A stretch of 64,000 nucleotides of DNA from Bacteroidales bacterium (GCA_024402135.1 JAKSJN010000005.1:62001-126000); one strand, 5' to 3'; numbered from the stretch's first letter, positions 46,665 to 56,138 are shown. The notes: generated by a model from the sequence alone, not told the origin. Translations and numbers: made by a program.

Positions 46665-47153
46665 ATGCAGGACAAGCCGATCATATATCTGTACACTGAC
46701 GGAGCCTCGAGTGGCAATCCGGGACCTGGTGGATATGGTGTAGTCCTCAAATGCGGCGAGTATAGGAAAGAACTTTCCGGAGGATTCATGAAGACCACCA
46801 ATAACCGTATGGAACTTCTTGCGGTGATTGTCGGTCTGGAGACCATAAGGTGGCCGCATGCGCATGTTGAGGTATGGAGCGATTCATCTTACGTCGTAAA
46901 GGCAATCAATGAGGGTTGGCTGAAGAACTGGGAACTGAAGGGCTGGAAGAAGGTCAAGAATGTTGATCTGTGGATACGCTTCAACAGGATATACAAGCTC
47001 CATGACGTGCATTTCAACTGGCTGAAAGGCCATGCAGGCCATCCGGAGAACGAACGATGCGACGCACTTGCCGTCAATGCCGGAGCCGGCGCATACGCAA
47101 GGGGAGAGCAGCTCCCCGAAGATTACGGATACGAAGACAATACTTTGATTTAG
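46665..47153 (+). CDS. rnhA: Ribonuclease HI
   Basis: 162 residues. Begins with the catalytic Asp in YLYTDGASSGNPGPGG; Glu in NNRMELLAV; Asp in WSDSSYVVKAI; Asp in NERCDALAV. These are the four RNase H carboxylates. Degrades RNA in RNA-DNA hybrids. No N-terminal hybrid-binding domain. Confidence 0.95.
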   Translation: MQDKPIIYLYTDGASSGNPGPGGYGVVLKCGEYRKELSGGFMKTTNNRMELLAVIVGLETIRWPHAHVEVWSDSSYVVKAINEGWLKNWELKGWKKVKNVDLWIRFNRIYKLHDVHFNWLKGHAGHPENERCDALAVNAGAGAYARGEQLPEDYGYEDNTLI

Positions 47154-47158
47154 ATAAT

Positions 47159-48244
47159 ATGCAGAACGGAAAAATAGTAGTAGGCATCACCCAGGGTGAT
47201 GGAAACGGAATCGGATATGAGGTGATCATCAAGGCTCTCGCAGATGCAAGAATCCTTGATTCTTTCACCCCTGTCGTCTATGGTTCGTCAAAGATCATGG
47301 GCTTCTACAAGAAGACCATTCACAATATCGAGAATTTCGATACCAATGTCATCAGTTCTGCGAAGGATGCATTTCCAAAACGCATCAATGTAGTGAACTG
47401 TCTTCCCGACAACGTATATGTCGAGCCAGGTCAGCCTTCTGCAGATTCAGCAAAGGCTGCCATCACTTCGCTTGAGTGTGCTGTAAAGGAACTGAAGGAA
47501 GGTCTTATAGATGTCATCGTAACAGCTCCTATCAACAAGAAGAACATGTCAAATCAGGGCTTCGAGCACACCGGCCACACGGAATATTTCCAGAAAGAGT
47601 TCGGTGTCAAGGACGTAACCATGTTCATGGTCAGTGAAAACCTGAAGATCGGTGTCGTTACCGGACATATTCCACTCAAGGATGTTCCTTCCAGCATCAG
47701 CGAAGAGAAAATCCTGACCAAACTTCGTCTCATGAACGAGTCGCTCAAGAAGGATTTCTGTGTAGACAAGCCAAAGATTGCAGTGCTCAGCCTCAATCCG
47801 CACAGCGGCGACGGTGGTCTTCTCGGTGATGAGGAGCAGACCATCATTTCACCTGCAATCAAGAGAGCAGTGGAGGAAGGTATTGACGCATTCGGTCCTT
47901 TCTCACCTGACGGCTACTTCGGCCTTCATCATTATGACCGCTTTGACGCGACTCTGGCAATGTATCATGACCAGGGGCTCGCTCCATTCAAGGCTCTTGC
48001 CTTTGAGGATGGCGTGAACTTCACTGCCGGTCTTCCAGTGATCCGTACATCTCCAGACCACGGCACTGCATTCGAAATGGCAGGACGCGACGAGGCCGAC
48101 CCTCGTTCAATGAAATCGGCCATCTATATGGCAGTGGATATCTTCAAGCGCCGCCAGCGCTACGAGGAACTTCTTGCCGGAAAGATGCCGGAGCGAGAGA
48201 AACCTTCACGTCCGGAACGCAACGGACGTCCACAAATTGCATAA
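47159..48244 (+). CDS. pdxA: 4-hydroxythreonine-4-phosphate dehydrogenase PdxA
   Basis: 361 residues. PdxA motifs: GITQGDGNGIGYEV (substrate/NAD site), VTAPINKKN, GHTEYFQKEFG (metal His) and MYHDQGLAPFK, then FTAGLPVIRTSPDHGTAF. Catalyses the NAD-dependent oxidation in deoxyxylulose-5-phosphate-dependent vitamin B6 synthesis. An upstream in-frame start is rejected because it overlaps the RNase HI gene with low-complexity Arg-rich sequence. A terminator lies just after the stop. Confidence 0.95.
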   Translation: MQNGKIVVGITQGDGNGIGYEVIIKALADARILDSFTPVVYGSSKIMGFYKKTIHNIENFDTNVISSAKDAFPKRINVVNCLPDNVYVEPGQPSADSAKAAITSLECAVKELKEGLIDVIVTAPINKKNMSNQGFEHTGHTEYFQKEFGVKDVTMFMVSENLKIGVVTGHIPLKDVPSSISEEKILTKLRLMNESLKKDFCVDKPKIAVLSLNPHSGDGGLLGDEEQTIISPAIKRAVEEGIDAFGPFSPDGYFGLHHYDRFDATLAMYHDQGLAPFKALAFEDGVNFTAGLPVIRTSPDHGTAFEMAGRDEADPRSMKSAIYMAVDIFKRRQRYEELLAGKMPEREKPSRPERNGRPQIA

Positions 48245-48250
48245 TCCACC

Positions 48251-48278
48251 GACCGGTCCTTCTGAACCGGTCTTTTTT
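48251..48278 (+). terminator. Terminator after pdxA
   Basis: 7-bp stem GACCGGT/ACCGGTC with an eight-base loop, followed by T6. Six bases after the pdxA stop. Confidence 0.85.
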
Positions 48279-48299
48279 ATCGGGTTTGTTCGCAAGACG

Positions 48300-48414
48300 A
48301 TCGGCTGTCTCCTCCGGGACCTGTGGCCGCCCATGGCCACATGAATGGGTGGATCGAGCGAAGCGAGAGACGGGATGGAGCGAAGCGGAAGGTCTCCGGA
48401 GGAGAGCAGCCGAT
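48300..48414. repeat. Imperfect long inverted repeat with internal repeats
   Basis: Arms 48300-48321 and 48391-48414 (ATCGGCTG...CCTCCGG and complement, one-base bulges) enclose a 69-base centre. The centre has its own hairpin (TGTGGCC/GGCCACA) and two copies of GAGCGAAGCG. It lies between convergent pdxA and the UPF0597 gene. Could be a strong bidirectional terminator, a REP/MITE-like element or a structured RNA. Confidence 0.6.
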
Positions 48415-48428
48415 TTATTATAAGAAGC

Positions 48429-49709
48429 CTACTTGCAGACCATGATGTCCAGGATGACGCGGTCGGTCTCCTTCATACCGAAGGATCCGATGCGGCCCAG
48501 GTTGGCGATGGTCTTCTCGATGTCGTCCTCGATGATTCCGTCGTTGGACGATACGCAGCGGTTCTCTATTGCCAGCATAGCCGACTGGATTGCCACGCTG
48601 ACTCCTGATGCAACCTTCATCGCACAGCCGACCTTGGCACCGTCGCAGACCATACCTGTGATGTTTCCAATCATGTTCTTGATGGTCGCGCAGACCTGTT
48701 CGTAGCTTGCACCCTTGAGCCAGGCGATGCCGCTGGCCGCGCCAGTCGATGCCACTACGCAGCCACAGAGAGCTGACAGGCGGCCGAGATATGCCTTGAT
48801 GTGGATAGCGACGAGGTTTGCCATGATCAGAGCGCGGGCTAGTCTTTCGTCATCTATGCCATAGCGCTCAGCGTATGCGATTACAGGCATGCTGACAGTG
48901 ATGCCCTGGTTGCCGCTGCCGGAGTTGCTCATTGCCGGGAGGGTGCATCCAGCCATGCGGGCGTCGGATGCCGCTGCGGTGAGGAACATGGCGTAGGTCA
49001 TGAAGCTGTTGCCGAATAGTGCCTCCTTGTCGTCCGATATGGTCTGTCCGACGCACAGTCCATAGCTGCCCTTCATTCCCTCGCGGGCGAGAGCCATGTT
49101 GAGGGTCCTGTCTTCAAGAATGAACTTGATGTCGTTGTATTCAGCTGTCCCGGCGAAGTCGTATATTTCCTTCACGGTTATGCCGTAATCGCCGCAGGCG
49201 TCGCTGCCGCCATCTTTTTCGTCATCCTCGGTCCTGAAGATCACCTTGCCGTCAACGTCACATTCGATTATGTTGTCATGGCTGTCGCGGATTATGGCGT
49301 CTGCTTCATGCTCATCGGAAAAGGCGCATGCCTTGACATACAGGATATGCGGGTCATCGGAAACAAGAATCTCTACGTTTCCGCAGTCAACCATTGCCTT
49401 GGCAGTCTCGACTGCTACGCCATCTACATCTTTCAGTACCTCAAGGCCATATTCGGACTTGCCGCATACGGCTCCGAGGGCAGCTGCGATGTGCAGACCT
49501 ATCATGCCGGTGCCGGGGATGCCGACGCCCATTCCGTTCTTGAGGATGTTCGGGCTGACGTATACCTTGAGCCTTTCAGCCTTGCCTGCAGGCAGGTTCT
49601 CTGCCGCCTTTGCGCATGCAAGTGCCACAGCTATCGGCTCGGTGCATCCGAGCGCCGGTTTAACTTCGCGTTTGATCAGTGAGATGATTACATCGCTTCT
49701 TGAATCCAT
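48429..49709 (-). CDS. UPF0597/CyuA-type L-cysteine desulfidase-like protein
   Basis: 426 residues. Family motifs: ALGCTEPIAVALA, GVGIPGTGMIGL, TLPAMSNSGSGNQGI and LSALCGCVVASTGAASGI. Related to serine dehydratase alpha chains; characterised members (E. coli CyuA/YhaM) use an Fe-S cluster to break L-cysteine into pyruvate, sulfide and ammonia. The cysteines of GCTEP and the CGC pair are present. The ATG at 49709 is used; a TTG two codons upstream is an unlikely start. Last gene of a minus-strand run 22 bases after the amidase. Confidence 0.88.
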   Translation of the reverse strand: MDSRSDVIISLIKREVKPALGCTEPIAVALACAKAAENLPAGKAERLKVYVSPNILKNGMGVGIPGTGMIGLHIAAALGAVCGKSEYGLEVLKDVDGVAVETAKAMVDCGNVEILVSDDPHILYVKACAFSDEHEADAIIRDSHDNIIECDVDGKVIFRTEDDEKDGGSDACGDYGITVKEIYDFAGTAEYNDIKFILEDRTLNMALAREGMKGSYGLCVGQTISDDKEALFGNSFMTYAMFLTAAASDARMAGCTLPAMSNSGSGNQGITVSMPVIAYAERYGIDDERLARALIMANLVAIHIKAYLGRLSALCGCVVASTGAASGIAWLKGASYEQVCATIKNMIGNITGMVCDGAKVGCAMKVASGVSVAIQSAMLAIENRCVSSNDGIIEDDIEKTIANLGRIGSFGMKETDRVILDIMVCK

Positions 49710-49731
49710 TATCAATCAACTAAAGGTTAAA

Positions 49732-52700
49732 CTAATCTGCCAGCGTCTTGAGCGCTGATTTGATAAGTTCGTCTCGCATCGATTCATCCTTTACGGTTTC
49801 AAGGGGGAATCCGTAACTGATGACCTTGTACTTCTTCATTTCAGCGCATACCGCTGCGCTGATGCCGTTCCCTGTGTAGCGGAGGATCGTGCTGGCGTTC
49901 TTGCCTGCAGGAATGATTCCGTCAGGGCTTTCCACGGAGTAGATACCGGCATTGATGTCCTGCCAGAACTGGATAGGAGTCCGGGTCTGGATCTGGCTTC
50001 TGCTGTTACGGACTCTTTCGAATGATCCGGTGTAGCAGGCGTGGTTGGTCAGCCAGTTGTATCCGAGGACATCCTGGATGAATTTTCTGGTGTTTTCCAC
50101 ATGGACGGCGTCCTTCTTGATAGGATATATCTCGTCCCAGGCGTCGGTTCCTATGTAAGCTCCTGAGATGATTATGCTGCCGCCCTTGGAAGTATAGCTC
50201 CTGATGGCGCTCTGGAGGGCATCGGGGAATACCTCGTGACGGGCTGGGACCGCGTCACGTCCGAGAGCTGTGGATATCTGTTTTCCACAGATGATGTCGG
50301 CTGCAAACGAACCGTCGGCTATGGCCGGGTTGCTTGCGAAAGCGGCAGAGCTTGACGATGCAAAGCTGTATCCGGCGTTCATGATTGAACGTCCATGCAT
50401 GATGGCGAAATCGAAGGTGTTGCCAGGAATGAGCAAACCGGCATGAGTTGAATGTGATGAGCCGAATCCAGGATTGTCATCGTCCGTCCATTCCATCTTT
50501 CTGCGGTTCTCGTAGTTCTCACCGATGTAGTTGATCTCGTATCCGTATGCGACACCCTTGTCGATGTTGCCGTCAAAACCTGCGTACTCAGGTGTATCGA
50601 ACCAGGATGGCGCACCGACCCTGGTGAAATTGTTCACGACGAGTACCTTCTTTGCGTTCTTTGAAGCGATTCCGGCACATAGAGTCTCTGATGGGAAGCT
50701 CTTTCCTCCGTCGTTGAATGCTACGATACGGAATGAATAGATGTGGCCTGCATCCATGGCAACTTCGGTGCTGAATCTGTCCCCGTCTCTGCGTACATTC
50801 TCGAGTATCCTGCCCTGGTCGAACGCACCGTTGTCGATTCTGGTATAAAGGATATATCCCTTTGCGTCAGCAGTAGGTTCCTTCGGGTCATCCGTGTTCT
50901 TCCAGCTGATTCTTGCCTTGCTGCCATCCAGGAGAACGCTCATCGAATTGACTGGAAGAGGCTGGACTATGTATGGTGTGCGGTACAGGTCGCTCAGGTA
51001 TTTGAGCATTCCCTTGTAGATTGCGCGGCATACGGCGAAACGGAATGAAGGGTCCAGGCCGTATTTCATGTCAGCGAAATTCTGGTGCGAAAGGAGCTCG
51101 AGCAGCATCGCCGGGACAGTCGTGGTGCGTGATTCGCTGTAGTTGCGGTCCCAGAGCTGACGTCTGTTCCACGCAGGTTCGTAGTCAGCCCGGATGTCGT
51201 CGACAATCTGCTGCTGAACAAGGTCGGTGAGATGCCTTGCTGTGATTCGGTCGCGTCCGTCAGGAAGCTTTGAACTGCCGTCAGCCATCAGCGTGTAGAT
51301 TGCAAGAGTCCCGACAATCTCATCATCAGGAGTCATTCCCGCGTCGGTATGGAATGCAAATGACAGGTCGAAAGGAATACCCTTGTTCTTCATGTATTCT
51401 GTCCAGGCACCGCGGCTGGCGTAGTCTGTTGTATAGTCGTTGTAGTCCCATCTGTTCACGACCGTGGTATCAACGCCTGACCATTGCATGTTGTATACGG
51501 CACCCTCGACAAACGCCGGCATTCCGGACAGTTCCCAGTCCTCTGCAGGGTCGGTCTCTACACCGCGGGCAACCTTGCCCATGCCACCTCCGAACCTCAC
51601 TGCATCAGCTGTGACTACACTGCCGACTACTGCGCTGCGTCCTTCCGGAAGGATGTTGTCCAATGTGACGAAGGCATCGCTGCCCGGAGCAAACTCGAAG
51701 TTGCCGAGGCAGATCCATGTACCGCCGCCGATCTTCTGATTGACCAGGAATTCGGTCGTTCCTCCCATATGGTGTACAGTGTAATGGGCATCTTCGCTGC
51801 TGTTAGGCATGGACTTGTAGGCTACATATACGGCGTAGTTGCCACGCTCGGGAATGTCTGCTGTCCAGCGTGCTTCAGCTCTGTTCCAGTTTTCACGGGA
51901 ACTGATGCAGTCTGCCATACGGACGGTTCCCATCTCGAAAGGATTGTCCAGTCTGGTGTAGACTTCCTTCATGTCTGCGAATCCTACTCCTGCGCTCTTC
52001 CAGACGCCTGTTTCCCTGTAGCTTCCCTGCAGACGTACCCCCTGGCCGCGGGTGCCTGTGAAAGCCTTGTCGTTGTCACATACGACCTCGTTCCTCTGGG
52101 TATCGGTCTCGCGTGGAGACATTGTGTATGCGCCTGCGTTCTGGAGCATCGGGATGAGGAAAGGAATCACGTAGCTCTGGGTGTACATGTCCTCCACGGT
52201 TCTCTGGACGGTGGCTCTCTGCCATTCCCAACGTCCCGTCTTCGCTTCGAAATAACGGCCATGGCTCTGCCAAAGTGCGATGTATCTTCCGCTCAGTCCA
52301 CTGTGGAAGGTCTGTTCGCCTACCTTGCGGATGAAAGGAGGGTTGACAGGAGCGGTACAGGACTGGTCATATTCTTTCGGACGTCCGTCATTGCCGAGCC
52401 CTGGAGTGACCATGGACTCGAGCGTATGGTTCTTGTATCTTATCTCGCCGACACGGCAGTTTGCGTACTTGGCAGGGAAGAGATCCTTCAGGGTCTTCTT
52501 GAACCATGCGACATCCTCCTTTCTCCACGAGAAGTCGCTGAGCTCCTGGGTGAAGTAGAAGTCGAGGTTGTCTCCACGGCGAAGCACCCTGTCGATTGAC
52601 AGTGTCGATTTCACGGTCGTGCGTTCCTTCATGAGGACACGCAGCGAATCGCTAGCCTGCTTGAATTCGTCCTTGATTCTCTGGGCGTCTGCACTGAATG

Positions 52701-52749
52701 CCGAGAGGCATACGAGCGTGCCTGCTATGATGAGTCTTCTAAGGTTCAT
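49732..52749 (-). CDS. Golvesin-domain N-acetylmuramoyl-L-alanine amidase-like protein
   Basis: 1,005 residues. Signal peptide about 1-23. An amidase_3-like segment (about 40-230, LWQSHGRYFEAKTGRWEWQR...) is interrupted by a golvesin/xanthan-lyase-type beta domain (about 290-410, IPERGNYAVYVAYKSMP). The amidase core then resumes (LSFAFHTDAGM, AMLLELLSHQNFADM). A fibronectin-III-like domain follows (about 630-720), then a C-terminal domain with a class-I amidotransferase-like look (SFDFAIMHGRSI, GGSIIISGAYIG). Such proteins are often annotated xanthan lyase in Bacteroidota. Probable cell-wall or surface role. Overlaps the VanZ stop by four bases. Confidence 0.82.
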   Translation of the reverse strand: MNLRRLIIAGTLVCLSAFSADAQRIKDEFKQASDSLRVLMKERTTVKSTLSIDRVLRRGDNLDFYFTQELSDFSWRKEDVAWFKKTLKDLFPAKYANCRVGEIRYKNHTLESMVTPGLGNDGRPKEYDQSCTAPVNPPFIRKVGEQTFHSGLSGRYIALWQSHGRYFEAKTGRWEWQRATVQRTVEDMYTQSYVIPFLIPMLQNAGAYTMSPRETDTQRNEVVCDNDKAFTGTRGQGVRLQGSYRETGVWKSAGVGFADMKEVYTRLDNPFEMGTVRMADCISSRENWNRAEARWTADIPERGNYAVYVAYKSMPNSSEDAHYTVHHMGGTTEFLVNQKIGGGTWICLGNFEFAPGSDAFVTLDNILPEGRSAVVGSVVTADAVRFGGGMGKVARGVETDPAEDWELSGMPAFVEGAVYNMQWSGVDTTVVNRWDYNDYTTDYASRGAWTEYMKNKGIPFDLSFAFHTDAGMTPDDEIVGTLAIYTLMADGSSKLPDGRDRITARHLTDLVQQQIVDDIRADYEPAWNRRQLWDRNYSESRTTTVPAMLLELLSHQNFADMKYGLDPSFRFAVCRAIYKGMLKYLSDLYRTPYIVQPLPVNSMSVLLDGSKARISWKNTDDPKEPTADAKGYILYTRIDNGAFDQGRILENVRRDGDRFSTEVAMDAGHIYSFRIVAFNDGGKSFPSETLCAGIASKNAKKVLVVNNFTRVGAPSWFDTPEYAGFDGNIDKGVAYGYEINYIGENYENRRKMEWTDDDNPGFGSSHSTHAGLLIPGNTFDFAIMHGRSIMNAGYSFASSSSAAFASNPAIADGSFAADIICGKQISTALGRDAVPARHEVFPDALQSAIRSYTSKGGSIIISGAYIGTDAWDEIYPIKKDAVHVENTRKFIQDVLGYNWLTNHACYTGSFERVRNSRSQIQTRTPIQFWQDINAGIYSVESPDGIIPAGKNASTILRYTGNGISAAVCAEMKKYKVISYGFPLETVKDESMRDELIKSALKTLAD

Positions 52750-53150
52750 TTTCTTAAGGATCTGTATATGTTGAGGAAGATTACCAGTATCGTAGAGATG
52801 ATGACTGCAAGGCAGTCGGCCCTGTAGTCTGCTACATCGCCGACCCGCCAGTCGGTAAGCATGTTCTGACCGATCTCGGTCAAGGCTGCGCTTGCCATGC
52901 CTATCGCGCCAAGGATCAATCCGATGCCGATGCCGCTCTGCCATTTTTCAGGTCGTCGTCCTATCGCCCAGTTGCAGAGAATCGCAAACGGAAAGAACAT
53001 GCAGAAATGGACGATCTTGTCGGTGGGAATGCCGAAGTATGACCACTTCACACCCTGGACGTTGTCGAAATGCCCGAAGCACAGATATATCACTGCTGCG
53101 ATATACAGCAGGAATACGATTCTGAAGAATATGACGGTTCTGCGCTTCAT
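52746..53150 (-). CDS. VanZ-family membrane protein
   Basis: 134 residues, four membrane segments. VanZ motif: DKIVHFCMFFPFAIL, then ALTEIGQNMLTDWRVGDVADYRADCLAV. Family is widespread and of largely unknown function. Its stop overlaps the amidase start (ATGA), and it begins three bases after the MsbA-like gene. Confidence 0.9.
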   Translation of the reverse strand: MKRRTVIFFRIVFLLYIAAVIYLCFGHFDNVQGVKWSYFGIPTDKIVHFCMFFPFAILCNWAIGRRPEKWQSGIGIGLILGAIGMASAALTEIGQNMLTDWRVGDVADYRADCLAVIISTILVIFLNIYRSLRK

Positions 53151-53152
53151 TG

Positions 53153-55006
53153 CTACAGGCTCTGCATGTCGTTGAGTTTCTTGTATATTCCACCAAGGTT
53201 GATGAGATCGTCATGCCTTCCGCGCTCCACTATGCGTCCTTCGTCCATCACGATGATTTCGTCGGCGTTTCGTACTGTCGAGAGCCTGTGGGCTATGGCG
53301 ATGGTCGTCCTGGTGCTCATAAGTCTGTCCAGAGCTTCCTGTACGCTGCGCTCGGATTCGGTATCCAGGGCAGCTGTCGCCTCGTCAAGGATAAGGATAG
53401 GAGGGTTTTTGAGAATTGCGCGGGCTATGCTTATCCTCTGACGCTGTCCACCGGACAGTTTTACTCCACGGTCGCCGACATTGGTGTCGTATCCATGCTC
53501 CTTCTCCATTATGAAGTCATGGGCATTGGCGATCTTTGCCGCTTCAATTACCTGCTCCATCGTGGCGTTCTCCACTCCGAAGGCTATGTTGTTGAATATC
53601 GTGTCGTTGAACAGGATAGGGTCCTGATTGACATTGCCCATCAGGCCTCTCAGCGACTTGAGGCTGATGTCGCGTATGTCTGTTCCGTCTATGGAAATGC
53701 TTCCCTCGGCCACGTCATAGAAGCGCGGAATCAGGTCGACAAGGGTTGACTTGCCGGCTCCTGAAGCACCCACGATGGCAACGGTCTTGCCTTTTTGTAT
53801 CTCGAGGTTTATGTTGTCCAGTACCTTGCGGCTTCCGTCGCGGTAAAGGAAGCTGACGTTGTCGAATCTGATATTCCTCTCAAGGCCGCTGATATGTTTA
53901 GGCTCGGCAGGATCGGTGATCGTATTGACACTGTCCAGTATCTTGTCGATTCGCTCCATGGATGCCATTCCTTTTGGAATGCCGTAAGCTGCCTTGGAGA
54001 GGTCCTTGATAGGCTGGATCACGCTATAGAGAATGACCATGTAGAAGATGAAGGTCGGTGCATCGAACGGTGCATGCTCGCGAAGGATAAGGCTGCCGCC
54101 GAACCACATGACGATAGCGATCATGACGGTTCCCATGAACTCGCTGACCGGATGGGCCAGAGCCTGACGTGTCGCGACCTGGGAATTCTTTATCCTCATG
54201 GCATCAGTGACATTCTCGAACCTGCTGCTCATCTTCTTCTCGGCAAGGAACGCCTTGATGACGCGGAGTCCTCCGAGAGTCTCTTCCACCTGGCTCATGG
54301 TGTCGCTCCAGAGAGTCTGCGCAGCAAGAGATTTCTCTTTCAGCTTGCGTCCGACTGCGCCCATTATCCAGAGCATCACAGGGGCAAACAGAACTGTGAA
54401 GAGGGTAAGCTCCCACGAAATGAAAATGAGGGCTCCGAAATATCCGACAATGAGGATCGGATTCTTGATGAGCATGTCAAGTGCTCCTGTTATCGATGTC
54501 TCAACCTCTTGGACGTCACCGCTCATGCGGGCTATGATGTCGCCTTTCTTCTCCTGTGAAAAGAATCCGAGAGGAAGCGAGAGGATCTTGTCGTAGATTT
54601 CCATGCGGATGTCCTTGACTATTCCGGTTCTGAGCGGAATCATGATTGCGGACGCTCCAAAGTAGCAGGCAGTCTTTATCGCTGTGAGGACACAGAGGAC
54701 CACGCAGAGGATCAGAAGGGTATTCCCGGCTCCGTGCTGTGTCATGAACTGTGACACGTAGAAATACATGTTGTTGACGATGACATCCTTTGTGTCTATC
54801 TTCTCGCCGGCGAGCTCGACTGTGCCCCACGGGATGAACTCATACACCTTGTCATTGAGGCTGAACAGCATGTTCAGGATAGGTACCAGCAGGGAAAATG
54901 AGAAGAGGTTGAACACAACCGAAAGGAGGTTCAGAATGACCGAGCCCCCGAGATATCTGTCATACGGCTTCACGTATCGCCGCAGGATTTTCGCAAAATC
55001 TTTCAT
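53153..55006 (-). CDS. MsbA-like ABC exporter (fused membrane-ATPase)
   Basis: 617 residues. Six N-terminal membrane segments, then a complete ATPase: Walker A VGASGAGKST, signature VKLSGGQRQR, Walker B ILILDEATAALD with Glu present, switch His in IAIAHRLST. Homodimeric half-transporter of the MsbA/lipid A flippase type. A -7 box at 55024-55031 fixes the start at 55006 rather than 55024. Confidence 0.92.
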   Translation of the reverse strand: MKDFAKILRRYVKPYDRYLGGSVILNLLSVVFNLFSFSLLVPILNMLFSLNDKVYEFIPWGTVELAGEKIDTKDVIVNNMYFYVSQFMTQHGAGNTLLILCVVLCVLTAIKTACYFGASAIMIPLRTGIVKDIRMEIYDKILSLPLGFFSQEKKGDIIARMSGDVQEVETSITGALDMLIKNPILIVGYFGALIFISWELTLFTVLFAPVMLWIMGAVGRKLKEKSLAAQTLWSDTMSQVEETLGGLRVIKAFLAEKKMSSRFENVTDAMRIKNSQVATRQALAHPVSEFMGTVMIAIVMWFGGSLILREHAPFDAPTFIFYMVILYSVIQPIKDLSKAAYGIPKGMASMERIDKILDSVNTITDPAEPKHISGLERNIRFDNVSFLYRDGSRKVLDNINLEIQKGKTVAIVGASGAGKSTLVDLIPRFYDVAEGSISIDGTDIRDISLKSLRGLMGNVNQDPILFNDTIFNNIAFGVENATMEQVIEAAKIANAHDFIMEKEHGYDTNVGDRGVKLSGGQRQRISIARAILKNPPILILDEATAALDTESERSVQEALDRLMSTRTTIAIAHRLSTVRNADEIIVMDEGRIVERGRHDDLINLGGIYKKLNDMQSL

Positions 55007-55023
55007 CTGTGTGGATAAACACA

Positions 55024-55031
55024 CAAATATA
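55024..55031 (-). promoter_or_regulatory. -7 promoter box for the MsbA-like gene
   Basis: Minus-strand TATATTTG, exact TAnnTTTG match, 17 bases upstream of the ATG at 55006; no clear -33. Confidence 0.55.
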
Positions 55032-55042
55032 GGAAAAAATCT

Positions 55043-56038
55043 TTATTGAAGGGAGCGCTCCAGCCAGTGGAAAATGAGACGGACGCGTCTTAGAAGCACT
55101 TTGTAGTCAAGAGAATCTGGATTGTCGTCAACGCGGTTGGTCTTCATGGTGATTCCGGAGGTGAACATCACGGATGGCACCTTGTTCTGGAGGAATATGC
55201 GCTGATCGCATATGCGGCGGTAGAACAGGTCGGTAAAATCCTCGCTGCCATAATAGTCGAATCCAAGTTCCATCCTTGTCAGGCCGGACATGTTGATGGT
55301 TCTCATTCTGTCGCGTTGGACATTGTCTCCGCCGAGCATGATGAGGAAATCGTCGCGTCCGTTCGTGAGAGGAGCCAGTGTGGATCCAAGGATGTCAAGA
55401 TTCACGAACATGTCTATCTGCGACGGAGTGATGACGGTCTTGCTTACAGGATCACGGAACTGTCCGCTGGCTATCTTCGTGTACAGAGCTTTCGACCCTG
55501 CCATGCTGAACTGCTTTCCGTCAAGCGCGACGAAGATGATGTTCGTGTCGTAGCTGCAGCCCATGGACCTTGCTGCCTGGAACATCTTTGCGATGCTGAG
55601 CAGCGCGCTGACTCCGCTGGCGTTGCTGTCTGCTCCCGGGTAGAGTATTCCGTTCAATGTCCCGACATGATCATAATGAGAGGCCACGATGATGTATCTG
55701 CGGGTCATCTGGGAAATTCTGCCGGGATAGAATGCCACGATGTTGTGGCCGATGTGGCCTTCCTCGGAAAAGCTTGAGACATATCTGCCGTCGAAAGGCA
55801 TCAGGCCAAGATGACGGAACTGTCTTGTCAGCCAGAAACCTGCCTCTGAAGAACCGGAAGTGCCCATTGCGCGGCCGGCACAGAGGCTGTCGCAGAGGAA
55901 CTCGACATTGTCGCGGATGCTTTTTTCGCTGATGATATTGTCAACGGCTATGTCGGAATATTGTGCGGCCGCCTGAAAAAGAGGACAGAGCACAAGAATG
56001 ATTGACAAAAGCGATATTTTTAGCTTCCTGTTCGGCAT
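55043..56038 (-). CDS. M28-family protein with altered active site (probable pseudo-peptidase)
   Basis: 331 residues. Signal peptide about 1-25, M28 fold. Zinc ligands His121 (ASHYDH), Asp137 (GADSNASG) and Asp215 (VNLDILG) are present. Where M28 enzymes have Glu-Glu (DGEEQGLLGS), this one has Lys175-Gln176 (DGKQFSMAGS), losing both the general base and a metal ligand. The final ligand His is Asn301 (GITMKTNRVDDNPD against GLHPDYHTPDDTPD). It is therefore probably not a conventional aminopeptidase. First gene of the minus-strand run through 48429. Confidence 0.88.
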   Translation of the reverse strand: MPNRKLKISLLSIILVLCPLFQAAAQYSDIAVDNIISEKSIRDNVEFLCDSLCAGRAMGTSGSSEAGFWLTRQFRHLGLMPFDGRYVSSFSEEGHIGHNIVAFYPGRISQMTRRYIIVASHYDHVGTLNGILYPGADSNASGVSALLSIAKMFQAARSMGCSYDTNIIFVALDGKQFSMAGSKALYTKIASGQFRDPVSKTVITPSQIDMFVNLDILGSTLAPLTNGRDDFLIMLGGDNVQRDRMRTINMSGLTRMELGFDYYGSEDFTDLFYRRICDQRIFLQNKVPSVMFTSGITMKTNRVDDNPDSLDYKVLLRRVRLIFHWLERSLQ

Positions 56039-56056
56039 TCGGGCACGATTAATGAT

Positions 56057-56064
56057 TATATTTG
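56057..56064 (+). promoter_or_regulatory. -7 promoter box for the TPR gene
   Basis: TATATTTG (TAnnTTTG) 75 bases before the ATG at 56139; TTCG 21 bases upstream is a weak -33. Divergent from the M28-like gene. Confidence 0.55.
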
Positions 56065-56138
56065 CAAAATATGGCTATGTGCGCCACGATTGCAAAATCC
56101 TGTCAAAAATAGTCATTTCAGCCCGTATATTGAAATTT

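Noticed and set aside
48300..48414. Cysteine- or B6-responsive riboswitch
   Set aside because: It lies downstream of both flanking genes, which converge on it, so it cannot be a leader for either.
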